A DNA stretch of 11,461 nucleotides from positions 7,880-19,340 of the forward strand of contig DQCH01000070.1 of NCBI GenBank assembly GCA_003545155.1, given 5' to 3'. Below are positions 1 to 6,824 of the stretch, piece after piece (positions within the stretch are counted from its first letter, which is position 1; every line of letters begins with the position of its first letter). This DNA comes from Candidatus Acetothermia bacterium (GTDB lineage Bacteria; Bipolaricaulota; Bipolaricaulia; UBA7950; UBA9294). The position numbers and the translations under genes were made by a program. The notes below the pieces were generated by a model. That model was given only the letters and a program-made list of their open reading frames with translations. It did not search any database and was not told the DNA's origin.

Positions 1-373
1 GCACCTCGAACGATGCACCTTTGTGATCGGCAAAGCGGCGGCGCGCCTCCTGCACCATTCGTTCACTCACATCGATCCCGTGATAGCTCTCATAGGGGAG
101 GCCCTCAGCGTCGAGGAACGAAAGAAGGTCTCCGAGGCCGCAGCCAAGGTCAAGGACTCTCCCCCTCGGCGGCAGGAGGGAGATCGCTCGCTCGAATAAT
201 CGTCGCTGTGCCTGCACGCTAGAATACTCAAGGATCATCATATCATCGCCGGAAAAGGCGGTGTGGCGTGCATCGTAGAACGCCCCGCAGGCAGCGGGAA
301 CCGGGAAACCGGCGGGGGTGTAGCGGAACATGCGGCGTTTCAGCCGCTTAGGAACCAGCCGAAAGGGATTCAT
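1..373 (-). CDS. Class I SAM-dependent methyltransferase, N-terminal part (cut by window edge)
   Basis: The first 124 residues are visible and the 3' end lies outside the window. The fold's signature is clear: a basic N-terminal stretch (MNPFRLVPKRLKRRM), then motif I VLDLGCGLGDL at residues 73-83, the glycine-rich loop that holds S-adenosylmethionine. Next comes GIDVSERMVQEAR at residues 99-111, where D101 is the acidic residue after strand 2 that normally contacts the SAM ribose. The family transfers a methyl group from SAM, but the acceptor cannot be read from this half. The start is the ATG at 371-373. AGGAG lies 10 nt upstream, and a second GGAGG lies almost on the start codon. It is the next gene after atpD on the same strand, separated by the octamer repeat array, in the position where atpC would normally sit. 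No functional link to ATP synthase is implied. ATG at codon 15 is an alternative start. Confidence 0.85.
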   Translation of the reverse strand, partial: MNPFRLVPKRLKRRMFRYTPAGFPVPAACGAFYDARHTAFSGDDMMILEYSSVQAQRRLFERAISLLPPRGRVLDLGCGLGDLLSFLDAEGLPYESYHGIDVSERMVQEARRRFADHKGASFEV

Positions 374-399
374 ACCTCCACAGCTCCTGTGTATCGCGA

Positions 400-473
400 A
401 TTGAGTGACTTAGCGATTGAGTGATCGGGGGATTGTTAAATTACTCAATCTCTCACTCATTCAATCACTTAAT
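400..473. repeat. Convergent octamer repeat array 1 (atpD 3' end)
   Basis: Period-8 repeat. On the plus strand, units run ATTGAGTG (400-407), ACTTAGCG (408-415), ATTGAGTG (416-423) and two degenerate units to 439. The orientation then reverses: TACTCAAT (442-449), CTCTCACT (450-457), CATTCAAT (458-465), CACTTAAT (466-473). The two halves are imperfect inverted copies of each other and could pair into a hairpin of about 27 bp with mismatches. The last unit contains the atpD stop codon (469-471). A second array of the same type lies at 1914-2007. There is no T-run, so this is not a classical terminator, although the hairpin could still slow polymerase or protect the mRNA end. Confidence 0.8.
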
Positions 474-1902
474 GTAACTCCGCTTCCTCGTCCTCTCCCT
501 TGGTCTTCTTCGCCCGCCCGAGCACCTCGTCGATCGCACCGACCATGTAGAAGGCCTGCTCAGGAACCTCGTCCAGCTCCCCATCGACGATCATGGCGAA
601 CCCCTTGATCGTCTCGTCCAGCTTAACATAGACCCCGGGTCGGTTGGTGAACTGGTCGGCAACGTAAAAAGGCTGACTCATGAAACGCTGCACCTTGCGC
701 GCCCGACGCACCGTTAGCTTGTCTTCCTCAGAGAGCTCATCCATTCCCATGATGGCAATGATGTCTCGTAGATCCTCATAGCGCTGCAGGATTTCCAGGG
801 TCTGCTGGGCTACGCGATAGTGTTCATGCGATATGACATGAGGATCAAGCATGGTGGAGTTGGACTGGAGCGGGTCGACCGCGGGATAGATTCCCTTCTC
901 AACGATCTCGCGCGACAGGGTGATCGCCGCGTCGAGGTGGGAGAAGACGGTCGCTGGTGCCGGATCGGTCAGGTCGTCTGCCGGAACGTAGATTGCCTGT
1001 ACCGAGGTAATGGAGCCTTTCTTCGTCGAGGTAATCCGCTCCTGCAACTCTCCCATCTCCGTGGCCAAGGTCGGTTGGTAGCCCACCTCGGACGGCATGC
1101 GGCCAAGCAGCGCCGAGACCTCACTTCCCGCCTGGGCGAAACGAAAGATGTTGTCAATGAACATCAAGACATCCTTTCCCTCCTCATCGCGAAAGTATTC
1201 GGCTAAAGTAACCCCTGTGAGCCCCACCCGGAAACGCGCCCCGGGTGGCTCGTTCATCTGACCATAGACGAGGGCCGTGTTCTTCAGTACACCAGTCTGC
1301 TTCATCTCAAGGTATAGGTCGTTCCCCTCGCGCGTCCGCTCTCCAACACCAGCAAAGACCGAGTAGCCAGAGTGCTCGTAGGCGATGGAACGAATCAGCT
1401 CCATGATGAGAACAGTCTTTCCCACGCCAGCGCCACCGAACAGGCCGATCTTTCCTCCTTTGGGGAACGGAGTGATGAGGTCGACCACCTTGATTCCCGT
1501 CTCGAAGATCTCGGTCTCGGTCTCCTGATCCGTAAGTGCGGGGGCGCGACGATGAATCGAATAGCGCTTATTCGTATCAAGCGGTGGGAGCTCGTCAATC
1601 GGCTCCCCGGTTAGATTGACCATTCTTCCCAAGGTTTCCGGACCAACAGGGACCGTGATCGGCCCGCCAGTGTTGATCACCTCGGTCCCGCGGGCAAGTC
1701 CGTCCGTCGAATCCATCGCGATCGCTCGCACCACGTCGTCTCCCAGGTGCTGGGCGACCTCAAGGATGAGGTCCTTCTCCCCTTCCCGTTTGATACGCAG
1801 GGCGTCGTTCACACGCGGCAATTCCCCTTTCTCGAAGCGGGCGTCGATTACAGGCCCCCTCACTTCAGTGACAGCCCCTATTCGTTTGCTCTTTGCCATC
1901 AT
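469..1902 (-). CDS. atpD: F-type ATP synthase subunit beta
   Basis: Catalytic subunit of the F1 head (alpha3beta3), in the cytoplasm on the inner membrane. It binds ADP and phosphate and makes ATP as gamma rotates. The 477 residues match the usual family length. The P-loop GGAGVGKT is at 156-163, followed by the catalytic glutamate in GERTREGNDLY (E188). The DELSEED segment that pushes on gamma reads DELSEED at 388-394. The C-terminal helical domain ends in an acidic tail (GEDEEAELH). The start is ATG at 1900-1902 with GAGG six nt upstream; the next codon is also ATG and would work as a start. Unlike the other atp genes, which abut or overlap, atpD is separated from atpG by a 92-nt gap filled by a repeat array. 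Its stop codon lies inside a second array. No atpC follows it. Confidence 0.99.
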   Translation of the reverse strand: MMAKSKRIGAVTEVRGPVIDARFEKGELPRVNDALRIKREGEKDLILEVAQHLGDDVVRAIAMDSTDGLARGTEVINTGGPITVPVGPETLGRMVNLTGEPIDELPPLDTNKRYSIHRRAPALTDQETETEIFETGIKVVDLITPFPKGGKIGLFGGAGVGKTVLIMELIRSIAYEHSGYSVFAGVGERTREGNDLYLEMKQTGVLKNTALVYGQMNEPPGARFRVGLTGVTLAEYFRDEEGKDVLMFIDNIFRFAQAGSEVSALLGRMPSEVGYQPTLATEMGELQERITSTKKGSITSVQAIYVPADDLTDPAPATVFSHLDAAITLSREIVEKGIYPAVDPLQSNSTMLDPHVISHEHYRVAQQTLEILQRYEDLRDIIAIMGMDELSEEDKLTVRRARKVQRFMSQPFYVADQFTNRPGVYVKLDETIKGFAMIVDGELDEVPEQAFYMVGAIDEVLGRAKKTKGEDEEAELH

Positions 1903-1913
1903 CTCACACCTCG

Positions 1914-2007
1914 ATTTAGTAATTGAGTAATTTAGCGATTGAGTGATTTAATGATTGGACACTCAATCTCCCAATCCCTCAAACTTTCGATCACTTAATC
2001 TCTCAAT
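1914..2007. repeat. Convergent octamer repeat array 2 (between atpG and atpD)
   Basis: Clean period-8 array. Six plus-strand units of the ATTKAGTR type: ATTTAGTA (1914), ATTGAGTA (1922), ATTTAGCG (1930), ATTGAGTG (1938), ATTTAATG (1946), ATTGGACA (1954). Six units in the opposite orientation follow: CACTCAAT (1960), CTCCCAAT (1968), CCCTCAAA (1976), CTTTCGAT (1984), CACTTAAT (1992), CTCTCAAT (2000). The two halves overlap by two nt at the switch point. The perfect core arms are 1937-1945 and 1960-1968 (9 bp), with about 24-bp imperfect arms around them. Stretch 1922-1947 matches 400-425 of array 1 at 24 of 26 positions. The last two units extend into the atpG coding sequence and supply its stop codon and final residues. 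Confidence 0.85.
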
Positions 2008-2846
2008 GCTTCTGCTCCCCCCATGATATCGGCAATCTCGCGGGTGATCGACTGCTGCCGTGCCTTGTTGTAGGTACGGGTGAGTGTCTTTAGCAGGTCA
2101 TCCGCGTTGTCAGTGGCATTCTTCATTGCCTGGCGGCGGATTGCGTGCTCGCTCGTCTTCGTCTCTAAGAGCACGGAAAAGAGCTTGCCCTGAAGATATA
2201 AGGGAAGAGTGAAATCGAGCATATCCGCTAAGTCTGGCTCTACAAGTGCCTCAGGCCCCCTCGCCTCCACCCTGATCGGCAGGATCTCCTCTACAACAAT
2301 ACGCTGGGCCAGGTCGGAGATAAACTGCATGCCCACCACCACCACCCGGCCTACTTTTCCTTTTATGTAAAGGGAAATAAGATCCGATGTCATCTTCTGT
2401 GCCATTGTCGGGGTCGGGTTCTCGTAAAGGTGAACGTAGCTTGTAAGCATTTCCACACGCTGACGAGCAAAGTAGGCACGTGCCTTTTCTCCCCCGGCGA
2501 GAACCCTCCCTCTCTCATCGAGCTCTTTCAGTAGGTCATACCCTTTCCTATTTAAATCCCCTTTAAACCGGCCGCATAAGCCGCGGTCGGCGTTGAGAAC
2601 CAGGATTCCCACGTAAGGAGAGCCATTAGCGATAGTTAAAGGATGCGGACCCGTGCCTTCACCGATCTGAGAGAGGAGGGCAGCAAGGAATGCCTCCAGA
2701 GCCGCCATGTACGGCCGCGCTACACCAAGTCGTCGCTTCATCCGCGTCACCTTGGTCATGGCGATCGCGTTCATTGCCCTGGTAATCTGGCGAATATTCT
2801 CGATGTTACCGATTCGATCCTTAATCGCGCGGACAGCAATAGCCAT
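1995..2846 (-). CDS. atpG: F-type ATP synthase subunit gamma
   Basis: Central rotor shaft of F1, coupling c-ring rotation to conformational change in the beta subunits. It has 283 residues, close to the family's usual 285-290. The conserved N-terminal helix is clear (IKDRIGNIENIRQITRAM, residues 8-25), followed by MTKVTRMKRR. The conserved C-terminal helix contains MKNATDNADDLL and the ITREI.DIMGGAEAL signature. These two ends form the coiled coil inside the alpha/beta ring. The ATG directly abuts the atpA stop codon (TAG then ATG, no gap), so translation is probably coupled. The last residues (LRD) and the TAA stop are written by octamer units of the downstream repeat, so the natural C-terminus may have been replaced by repeat sequence. 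Confidence 0.98.
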   Translation of the reverse strand: MAIAVRAIKDRIGNIENIRQITRAMNAIAMTKVTRMKRRLGVARPYMAALEAFLAALLSQIGEGTGPHPLTIANGSPYVGILVLNADRGLCGRFKGDLNRKGYDLLKELDERGRVLAGGEKARAYFARQRVEMLTSYVHLYENPTPTMAQKMTSDLISLYIKGKVGRVVVVGMQFISDLAQRIVVEEILPIRVEARGPEALVEPDLADMLDFTLPLYLQGKLFSVLLETKTSEHAIRRQAMKNATDNADDLLKTLTRTYNKARQQSITREIADIMGGAEALRD

Positions 2847-4358
2847 CTATTCTCCGAAGCGCTCCTTAAATTCGCTAACTGCTTTTCTCAGTTGAGTCTC
2901 AATCGAATCGGTAAACTCTTTCCCCCCACGCAGTTCGTCAAAGATCTCTTCATGCTCAGAGTGAAGGAAGCGGAGCCACTCCTCGATGAAGCGCCGAACC
3001 TCGCCCACATCGGCGTCAGCAAGATGGTTCTCCACTCCCACATATAGAGAAACCACCTGTTCCTCAACCGGCATTGGCATATATTGGTTCTGTTTCAGCA
3101 CCTCCATCAGCCGGTCTCCACGGGCAAGCTGGGCTTTCGATTCCTCATCGAGATCGGCGGAGAACTCAGCAAACGCCTCTAATTCTCGGTATTGAGAGAG
3201 TTTTAGCCTGAGATCACCGGCGATCTGTTTCATCGCCTTTATCTGTGCTGCGCCCCCAACACGGGAAACTGAGATTCCCACATTGATCGCCGGTCGGAAC
3301 CCCTGATTGAACAGGTCGCTCTCAAGGTAAATCTGGCCGTCGGTAATAGAGATCACGTTCGTCGGGATGTAGGAGGTAATGTCTCCGGCCTTAGTCTCGA
3401 TGATTGGGAATGCGGTGAGCGACCCCCCGCCATGCTCGTCGGACAGGCGTACGGCACGCTCCAATAGGCGTGAGTGGGTGTAGAAGATATCACCAGGGTA
3501 GGCCTCCCGTCCTGGCGGCCGACGAAGTAGCAACGACATCTCGCGGTAGGCAACCGCGTGCTTGGACAGATCATCGTAGACGACGAACGCGTCCTCTCCC
3601 TTGTAGGTGAAATACTCGGCTATAGCACACCCAGCGTAGGGGGCAAGGTACTGCATCGGTGTAGGATCATTCGCCTCAGCGGTGACTACGGTGGTGTAGG
3701 CCATCGCGCCGTGACGCTCCAAGGTGTCCACCACGCGGGCAATGGTCGAAGTCTTCTGGCCGATCGCTACGTAGACGCAGGTGACCCCTTTTCCCGCCTG
3801 ATTAATGATCGTATCAAGCGCGATTGCGGTCTTTCCCGTACGACGGTCACCGATGATCAACTCGCGCTGGCCACGGCCGATCGGGGTAAGGGCGTCGATC
3901 GACTTCAGCCCTGTCTGAAGTGGGGTATTAACCGGCTGGCGCTCTACTACGCCGGGGGCCTTAATCTCCGCTTTGCGTGTCTTGGTAGAGGCGATCGGCC
4001 CCTTTCCGTCCTTCGGCCGGCCAAGTGGATCGACGACACGGCCGAGGAGTTCCTCGCCTACCACCGTCTCCAGAACGCGCCCGGTACGGCGCACCTCGTC
4101 GCCCTCCTGAACGTATTCGCTCTCTCCAAACAGGGCAACCCCGACACTCTCCTCCTCCAGGTTGAGAACCAAGCCGTATATATCGTTTGGAAATTCAATG
4201 ATCTCGGCGGCCATCGCACCCTGTAAGCCAAACACGCGGGCGATCCCGTCCCCTACCTCGACGACCACCCCAACCTCTTCCATCTCCAGGTCGTAGTGGA
4301 ACCCCTTTATCTGCTCCTTTAGTATGGCACTGATCTCGTCCTTGCGTGTAGCTGCCAC
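2847..4358 (-). CDS. atpA: F-type ATP synthase subunit alpha
   Basis: Non-catalytic nucleotide-binding subunit of the F1 head, 503 residues, the usual length. Visible marks are VVEVGDGIARVFGL near the N-terminus (33-45) and the P-loop at 170-177, which reads GDRRTGKT. The family usually has GDRQTGKT, so one residue differs. SRVGGAAQIKAMKQIAG (365-381) carries the arginine finger R366, which reaches into the neighbouring beta catalytic site. The C-terminal domain is complete. The start is GTG at 4356-4358 with a strong GGGGGAGGAAG just upstream, overlapping the end of atpH; no in-frame ATG is near. The gap to atpH is 11 nt and to atpG zero, as expected for a single operon. Confidence 0.99.
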   Translation of the reverse strand: MAATRKDEISAILKEQIKGFHYDLEMEEVGVVVEVGDGIARVFGLQGAMAAEIIEFPNDIYGLVLNLEEESVGVALFGESEYVQEGDEVRRTGRVLETVVGEELLGRVVDPLGRPKDGKGPIASTKTRKAEIKAPGVVERQPVNTPLQTGLKSIDALTPIGRGQRELIIGDRRTGKTAIALDTIINQAGKGVTCVYVAIGQKTSTIARVVDTLERHGAMAYTTVVTAEANDPTPMQYLAPYAGCAIAEYFTYKGEDAFVVYDDLSKHAVAYREMSLLLRRPPGREAYPGDIFYTHSRLLERAVRLSDEHGGGSLTAFPIIETKAGDITSYIPTNVISITDGQIYLESDLFNQGFRPAINVGISVSRVGGAAQIKAMKQIAGDLRLKLSQYRELEAFAEFSADLDEESKAQLARGDRLMEVLKQNQYMPMPVEEQVVSLYVGVENHLADADVGEVRRFIEEWLRFLHSEHEEIFDELRGGKEFTDSIETQLRKAVSEFKERFGE

Positions 4359-4369
4359 CTTCCTCCCCC

Positions 4370-4903
4370 TTATCCCTCGATCAGGGTCCGCAATCCCTCA
4401 AGCTTAGCCCGCAACGTCCCATCGACTACCTTACCGTCCACCTCTATTCTCACTCCACCGAGGAGGTCCGGATCGAGCCTCTCCTTAAGCTCCACTCGTC
4501 CACCAAGCGCCTTTGCCAAACGATTGACCAAACCATCGCGATCTTCCAAGGACAGCTCCTGAGCCGTAGCTACCTTCACCCGAATTATCCCCTCCTCCTC
4601 CGCGCGCAGGGTGAGGAACTCCTCGTAGATCAGTTCGAGGTAGTCCTCGCGCCCGTTGCGTATGAGGAGGGAAAATAAATTGCGAAGATAGTCCAAGATC
4701 TGCGGAAAGGACTGTTCGACCAGCCCGTTCTTCTCCTCACGCGAAACGAGCGGATGGGTCAGGAACCGACCAAAGTCAGGAACCTCGGTGATTTCGGCAA
4801 GAACTCGACGGTAATCCGCCTCAATCTGATCAACACACCCTTCCTCGTAAGAAAGACGATAGAGCGCTTCGGCGTAGCGGCGGGCGATCTCGCGTGATCT
4901 CAC
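4370..4903 (-). CDS. atpH: F-type ATP synthase subunit delta
   Basis: Delta subunit of F1, 177 residues, a normal length. It sits on top of the alpha3beta3 head and joins it to the peripheral stalk made by subunit b. The N-terminal helical domain (residues 1-105) begins REIARRYAEALYRLSYEEG, a typical OSCP/delta opening. The C-terminal region carries the family pattern LLGGVRIEVDGKVVDGTLRA (147-166), matching the usual 'GG..i.ig..v.DgS...L'. It starts with GTG, and that GTG overlaps the atpF stop codon by four bases (GTGA), which indicates translational coupling. The order b-delta-alpha is the standard bacterial one. Confidence 0.96.
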   Translation of the reverse strand: MRSREIARRYAEALYRLSYEEGCVDQIEADYRRVLAEITEVPDFGRFLTHPLVSREEKNGLVEQSFPQILDYLRNLFSLLIRNGREDYLELIYEEFLTLRAEEEGIIRVKVATAQELSLEDRDGLVNRLAKALGGRVELKERLDPDLLGGVRIEVDGKVVDGTLRAKLEGLRTLIEG

Positions 4904-5424
4904 TGCTTGATCCTCAACGCCTCTTCATCGATCTCAGCAAGGAGTTCATCGAGGAGCCGGCGGTGGTCCTTAAGCTTTACCTCTCGCTTGAGAACGCGCG
5001 AGGCTCCCAGTACCGAAATCTCTGCGTAGGCACGACGTAGTTCCTGTTTCATCTGAACACGTTCCTGCTCGATCTGCATGCGGGCATCATCAAGGATCCG
5101 CTCTGCATCCTGCTTGGCCTCGCTCTTCGCTGCCACTATAGTCTCCTCCGCCTGGGCATGTGCTTTCTCGACGATCTGACGGCTCTGCTCGTAGGCTTTT
5201 TTCAAAACCTCTGTCCGCTCAGCGGCGAGCTTGGCCGCTTTTTCCTCATCCGCCCGCGCCGACTCCATCCGGGATGCAATCAGCTCCCGTCGACGATCGA
5301 GGTACGCAAGCGCCGGTTTGAACAGCAGACGCTTCAACAGGTAAAGGAGGATGGCAAAGTTGACCAGATTGAAGATAAAGGTCCAATTGAGGCTCTTGAC
5401 GACCTTCCCCCACTCGAGATTCAC
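4900..5424 (-). CDS. atpF: F-type ATP synthase subunit b
   Basis: Peripheral stalk subunit, 174 residues. One transmembrane helix near the N-terminus (about residues 14-32, FIFNLVNFAILLYLL) anchors it. It is followed by KRLLFKPALAYLDRRRELI, the typical b-subunit junction. A long charged, alanine- and glutamate-rich helix runs to about residue 150 and should form the right-handed coiled coil of the stator. The C-terminus binds delta. Only one b gene is present, so the stator is probably a homodimer rather than the b/b' pair of phototrophs. It starts with GTG, with GGAG five nt upstream; this ribosome site overlaps the atpE stop codon. The end overlaps atpH by 4 nt. Confidence 0.96.
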   Translation of the reverse strand: MNLEWGKVVKSLNWTFIFNLVNFAILLYLLKRLLFKPALAYLDRRRELIASRMESARADEEKAAKLAAERTEVLKKAYEQSRQIVEKAHAQAEETIVAAKSEAKQDAERILDDARMQIEQERVQMKQELRRAYAEISVLGASRVLKREVKLKDHRRLLDELLAEIDEEALRIKQ

Positions 5425-5432
5425 GAGGTCTC

Positions 5433-5708
5433 CTACACTACAAACAGAAGTATGATCGCTACCACCAGGGAGTAGATCCCGGTCGATTCGGTGATCGCCT
5501 GTCCAACGACCATCGTCCGCATCAGCGCCCCTTCCATCTCCGGCTGACGGGCTATCCCGTCCAGGGCATGTGCGGCTACGAGTCCTTCCCCAATCGCCGA
5601 TCCGATCGATCCGATTGCCATAACAAAGCCGGCAGCGAGGTACTTAGCCGCGGTGGCGATGTCGGCACCAGAAATTCCGCTAACTACGTTCTGCGCATCT
5701 TGTAACAC
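5433..5708 (-). CDS. atpE: F-type ATP synthase subunit c, predicted sodium-binding type
   Basis: Rotor-ring subunit, 91 residues, two membrane helices (about 22-47 and 62-90) joined by the polar loop ARQPE (53-57). The proton- or sodium-carrying residue is E74 in helix 2, in GQAITESTGIYSLV. E74, S75, T76 and Y79 align with Glu65, Ser66, Thr67 and Tyr70 of the sodium-driven Ilyobacter ring. At the helix-1 position where Ilyobacter has Gln32 this protein has E41 (IGEGL), exactly 33 residues before E74. That is the two-carboxylate motif described for the sodium rotor of Fusobacterium nucleatum. Sodium coupling is therefore inferred, not shown. The glycine-rich helix-1 motif is partly changed (GSIGSAIGEG). 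It starts with GTG after a full AAGGAGG, itself directly behind the atpB stop. The N-terminus is about nine residues longer than in Ilyobacter. Confidence 0.97.
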   Translation of the reverse strand: MLQDAQNVVSGISGADIATAAKYLAAGFVMAIGSIGSAIGEGLVAAHALDGIARQPEMEGALMRTMVVGQAITESTGIYSLVVAIILLFVV

Positions 5709-5719
5709 ATCTCCTCCTT

Positions 5720-6415
5720 TTAACTTTCCACTGCCACATTGATATACGCAACGGCAAGCATGGCAAACACAAACGCTTGAATTGCTCCGATAAACAACCC
5801 GAAAAAGGCGTTAAGCGCCGCTGGAACGACTACTGGAATAAGCTCGCCCGAGACAACCGCAAGCAGGATCGCCCCGCCAAAGATGTTTCCGAACAGACGA
5901 AACGCATGCGAAACCGGCTTGGCGATCTCACCCACAATGTTGAGGGGGAGCATGAACGGATACGGCTCGATGAACCCCTTGAAGTACCGTCTCCCCCCTT
6001 TCATCCGGAAGGCGAATACCTGAGACATGACAAAGACAAGGAGTGCTAGACTGAAAGTCACGTTAAGATCTTGCGTGGGAGATTGGAAATAAGGGATGAC
6101 TGATATCCAGTTGCATAAAAGGACAAACAAGAACAACGTCGAAATGAACGAAAACAGCTCCCGGGCGAGCCTCTCCGAGGCAAAATTGGAGGTCAGCTGT
6201 CCCTTAAGCAGGTCGATCAGTGCGTCAACCATCGCCTGAATACGGTTTGGTTTCTCCTCGATCTCCTGGCGTAGCCCTCGCCGCAGCCATAGAGCAAGCA
6301 CCACGAGAAGAGCGATTACTACCCAGCTCATGATAATCGCAACAAGGTCGAAGCGCAGCGAGAAGCTGCCAATCGTAACATGCAGGATGAGCTTTTCCCC
6401 TAGGTGCTCGAACAT
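5720..6415 (-). CDS. atpB: F-type ATP synthase subunit a
   Basis: Membrane stator subunit that forms the two ion half-channels beside the c-ring. It has 231 residues and five or six hydrophobic helices. The essential arginine is R173 in the hallmark HAFRLFGNIFGG (170-181). Q213 in the last helix region (GAIQAFVFAMLAVAYI, 210-225) corresponds to Gln252 of E. coli. SVIPYF (105-110) is the other common family stretch. The ATG at 6413-6415 has AAGGAG nine nt upstream and lies inside the 3' end of the preceding atpI-like gene (16-nt overlap). It is followed by atpE after 11 nt. It should carry the same ion as subunit c, so it ought to be a sodium-type channel if the c-ring prediction holds. Confidence 0.97.
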   Translation of the reverse strand: MFEHLGEKLILHVTIGSFSLRFDLVAIIMSWVVIALLVVLALWLRRGLRQEIEEKPNRIQAMVDALIDLLKGQLTSNFASERLARELFSFISTLFLFVLLCNWISVIPYFQSPTQDLNVTFSLALLVFVMSQVFAFRMKGGRRYFKGFIEPYPFMLPLNIVGEIAKPVSHAFRLFGNIFGGAILLAVVSGELIPVVVPAALNAFFGLFIGAIQAFVFAMLAVAYINVAVES

Positions 6416-6795
6416 CGTGCGGCACTCCTTTGTCGAAGGTGACCCAGATGCAGGTTTACCTGACCAACAAAGATCCCTCCACAGGCAGCGAACAGGGCGG
6501 AGTGCCCCATCCCGGTCACTAGAGCTAACGCAACCGCAAGGAAGAGAAACCTTCCCAGGCTCGACAGCACTGCGATCACTCCTCCCTTTCCCTTAGAGCT
6601 CGCCTTGATCAGAGAGTGTCCAGCCTCGTACAAAAAGAAACAATTCAAGGTAAATAGCGCGCACCCAATCAACACACCGAGTGCCGCGGCCACCAAGCCG
6701 AGACCAGCGAGAACCCCAGCGGCCACACCGCAGAGGCCCAACGTGCTACACAGGCGAAAAAGCCGCATAAACTCAGAGGTTAGGGGATTGTTCAT
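6400..6795 (-). CDS. AtpI-like small membrane protein of the ATP synthase operon
   Basis: A hydrophobic protein of 131 residues with about four membrane helices. It sits at the usual place of atpI, directly upstream of atpB. The hydrophobic pattern is typical of ATP_synt_I proteins: a helix pair near the N-terminus, GVLIGCALFTLNCFFLYEAG, then LGRFLFLAVALALVTGMG and a last helix with a polar basic tail. In other bacteria AtpI helps assemble the c-ring and may handle Mg2+. The sequence is poorly conserved, so the assignment rests on position and hydropathy. The chosen start is the ATG at 6793-6795 with a weak AGG nine nt upstream. A TTG nine codons earlier (6820-6822) is possible but has no ribosome site. 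The end overlaps atpB by 16 nt, and the gap to frr is 29 nt. Confidence 0.75.
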   Translation of the reverse strand: MNNPLTSEFMRLFRLCSTLGLCGVAAGVLAGLGLVAAALGVLIGCALFTLNCFFLYEAGHSLIKASSKGKGGVIAVLSSLGRFLFLAVALALVTGMGHSALFAACGGIFVGQVNLHLGHLRQRSAARCSST

Positions 6796-6824
6796 CTTTC
6801 GCGACCTGTTAAATTTGAGCAAGC

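Noticed and set aside
400..473. CRISPR array or microsatellite interpretation of the octamer repeats
   Set aside because: There are no spacers between units, and the units are far too short for CRISPR. The central reversal of orientation also does not fit a simple microsatellite.
820..1206. 128-codon plus-strand ORF antisense to atpD
   Set aside because: Shadow of the conserved beta-subunit gene, with no family resemblance and no ribosome site seen.
1903..1994. Internal promoter for atpD within the octamer array
   Set aside because: TTGAGT and TAAATT-like words occur many times because of the repeat, but no pair has convincing spacing and sequence.
3558..4226. 222-codon plus-strand ORF antisense to atpA
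   Set aside because: It lies entirely within the clearly conserved atpA gene and its translation has no recognisable pattern. Long antisense frames are common in G+C-rich coding DNA.
6796..6822. TTG start nine codons upstream for the atpI-like gene
   Set aside because: No ribosome binding site precedes it; the ATG at 6793-6795 has at least a weak one and is the more usual codon.
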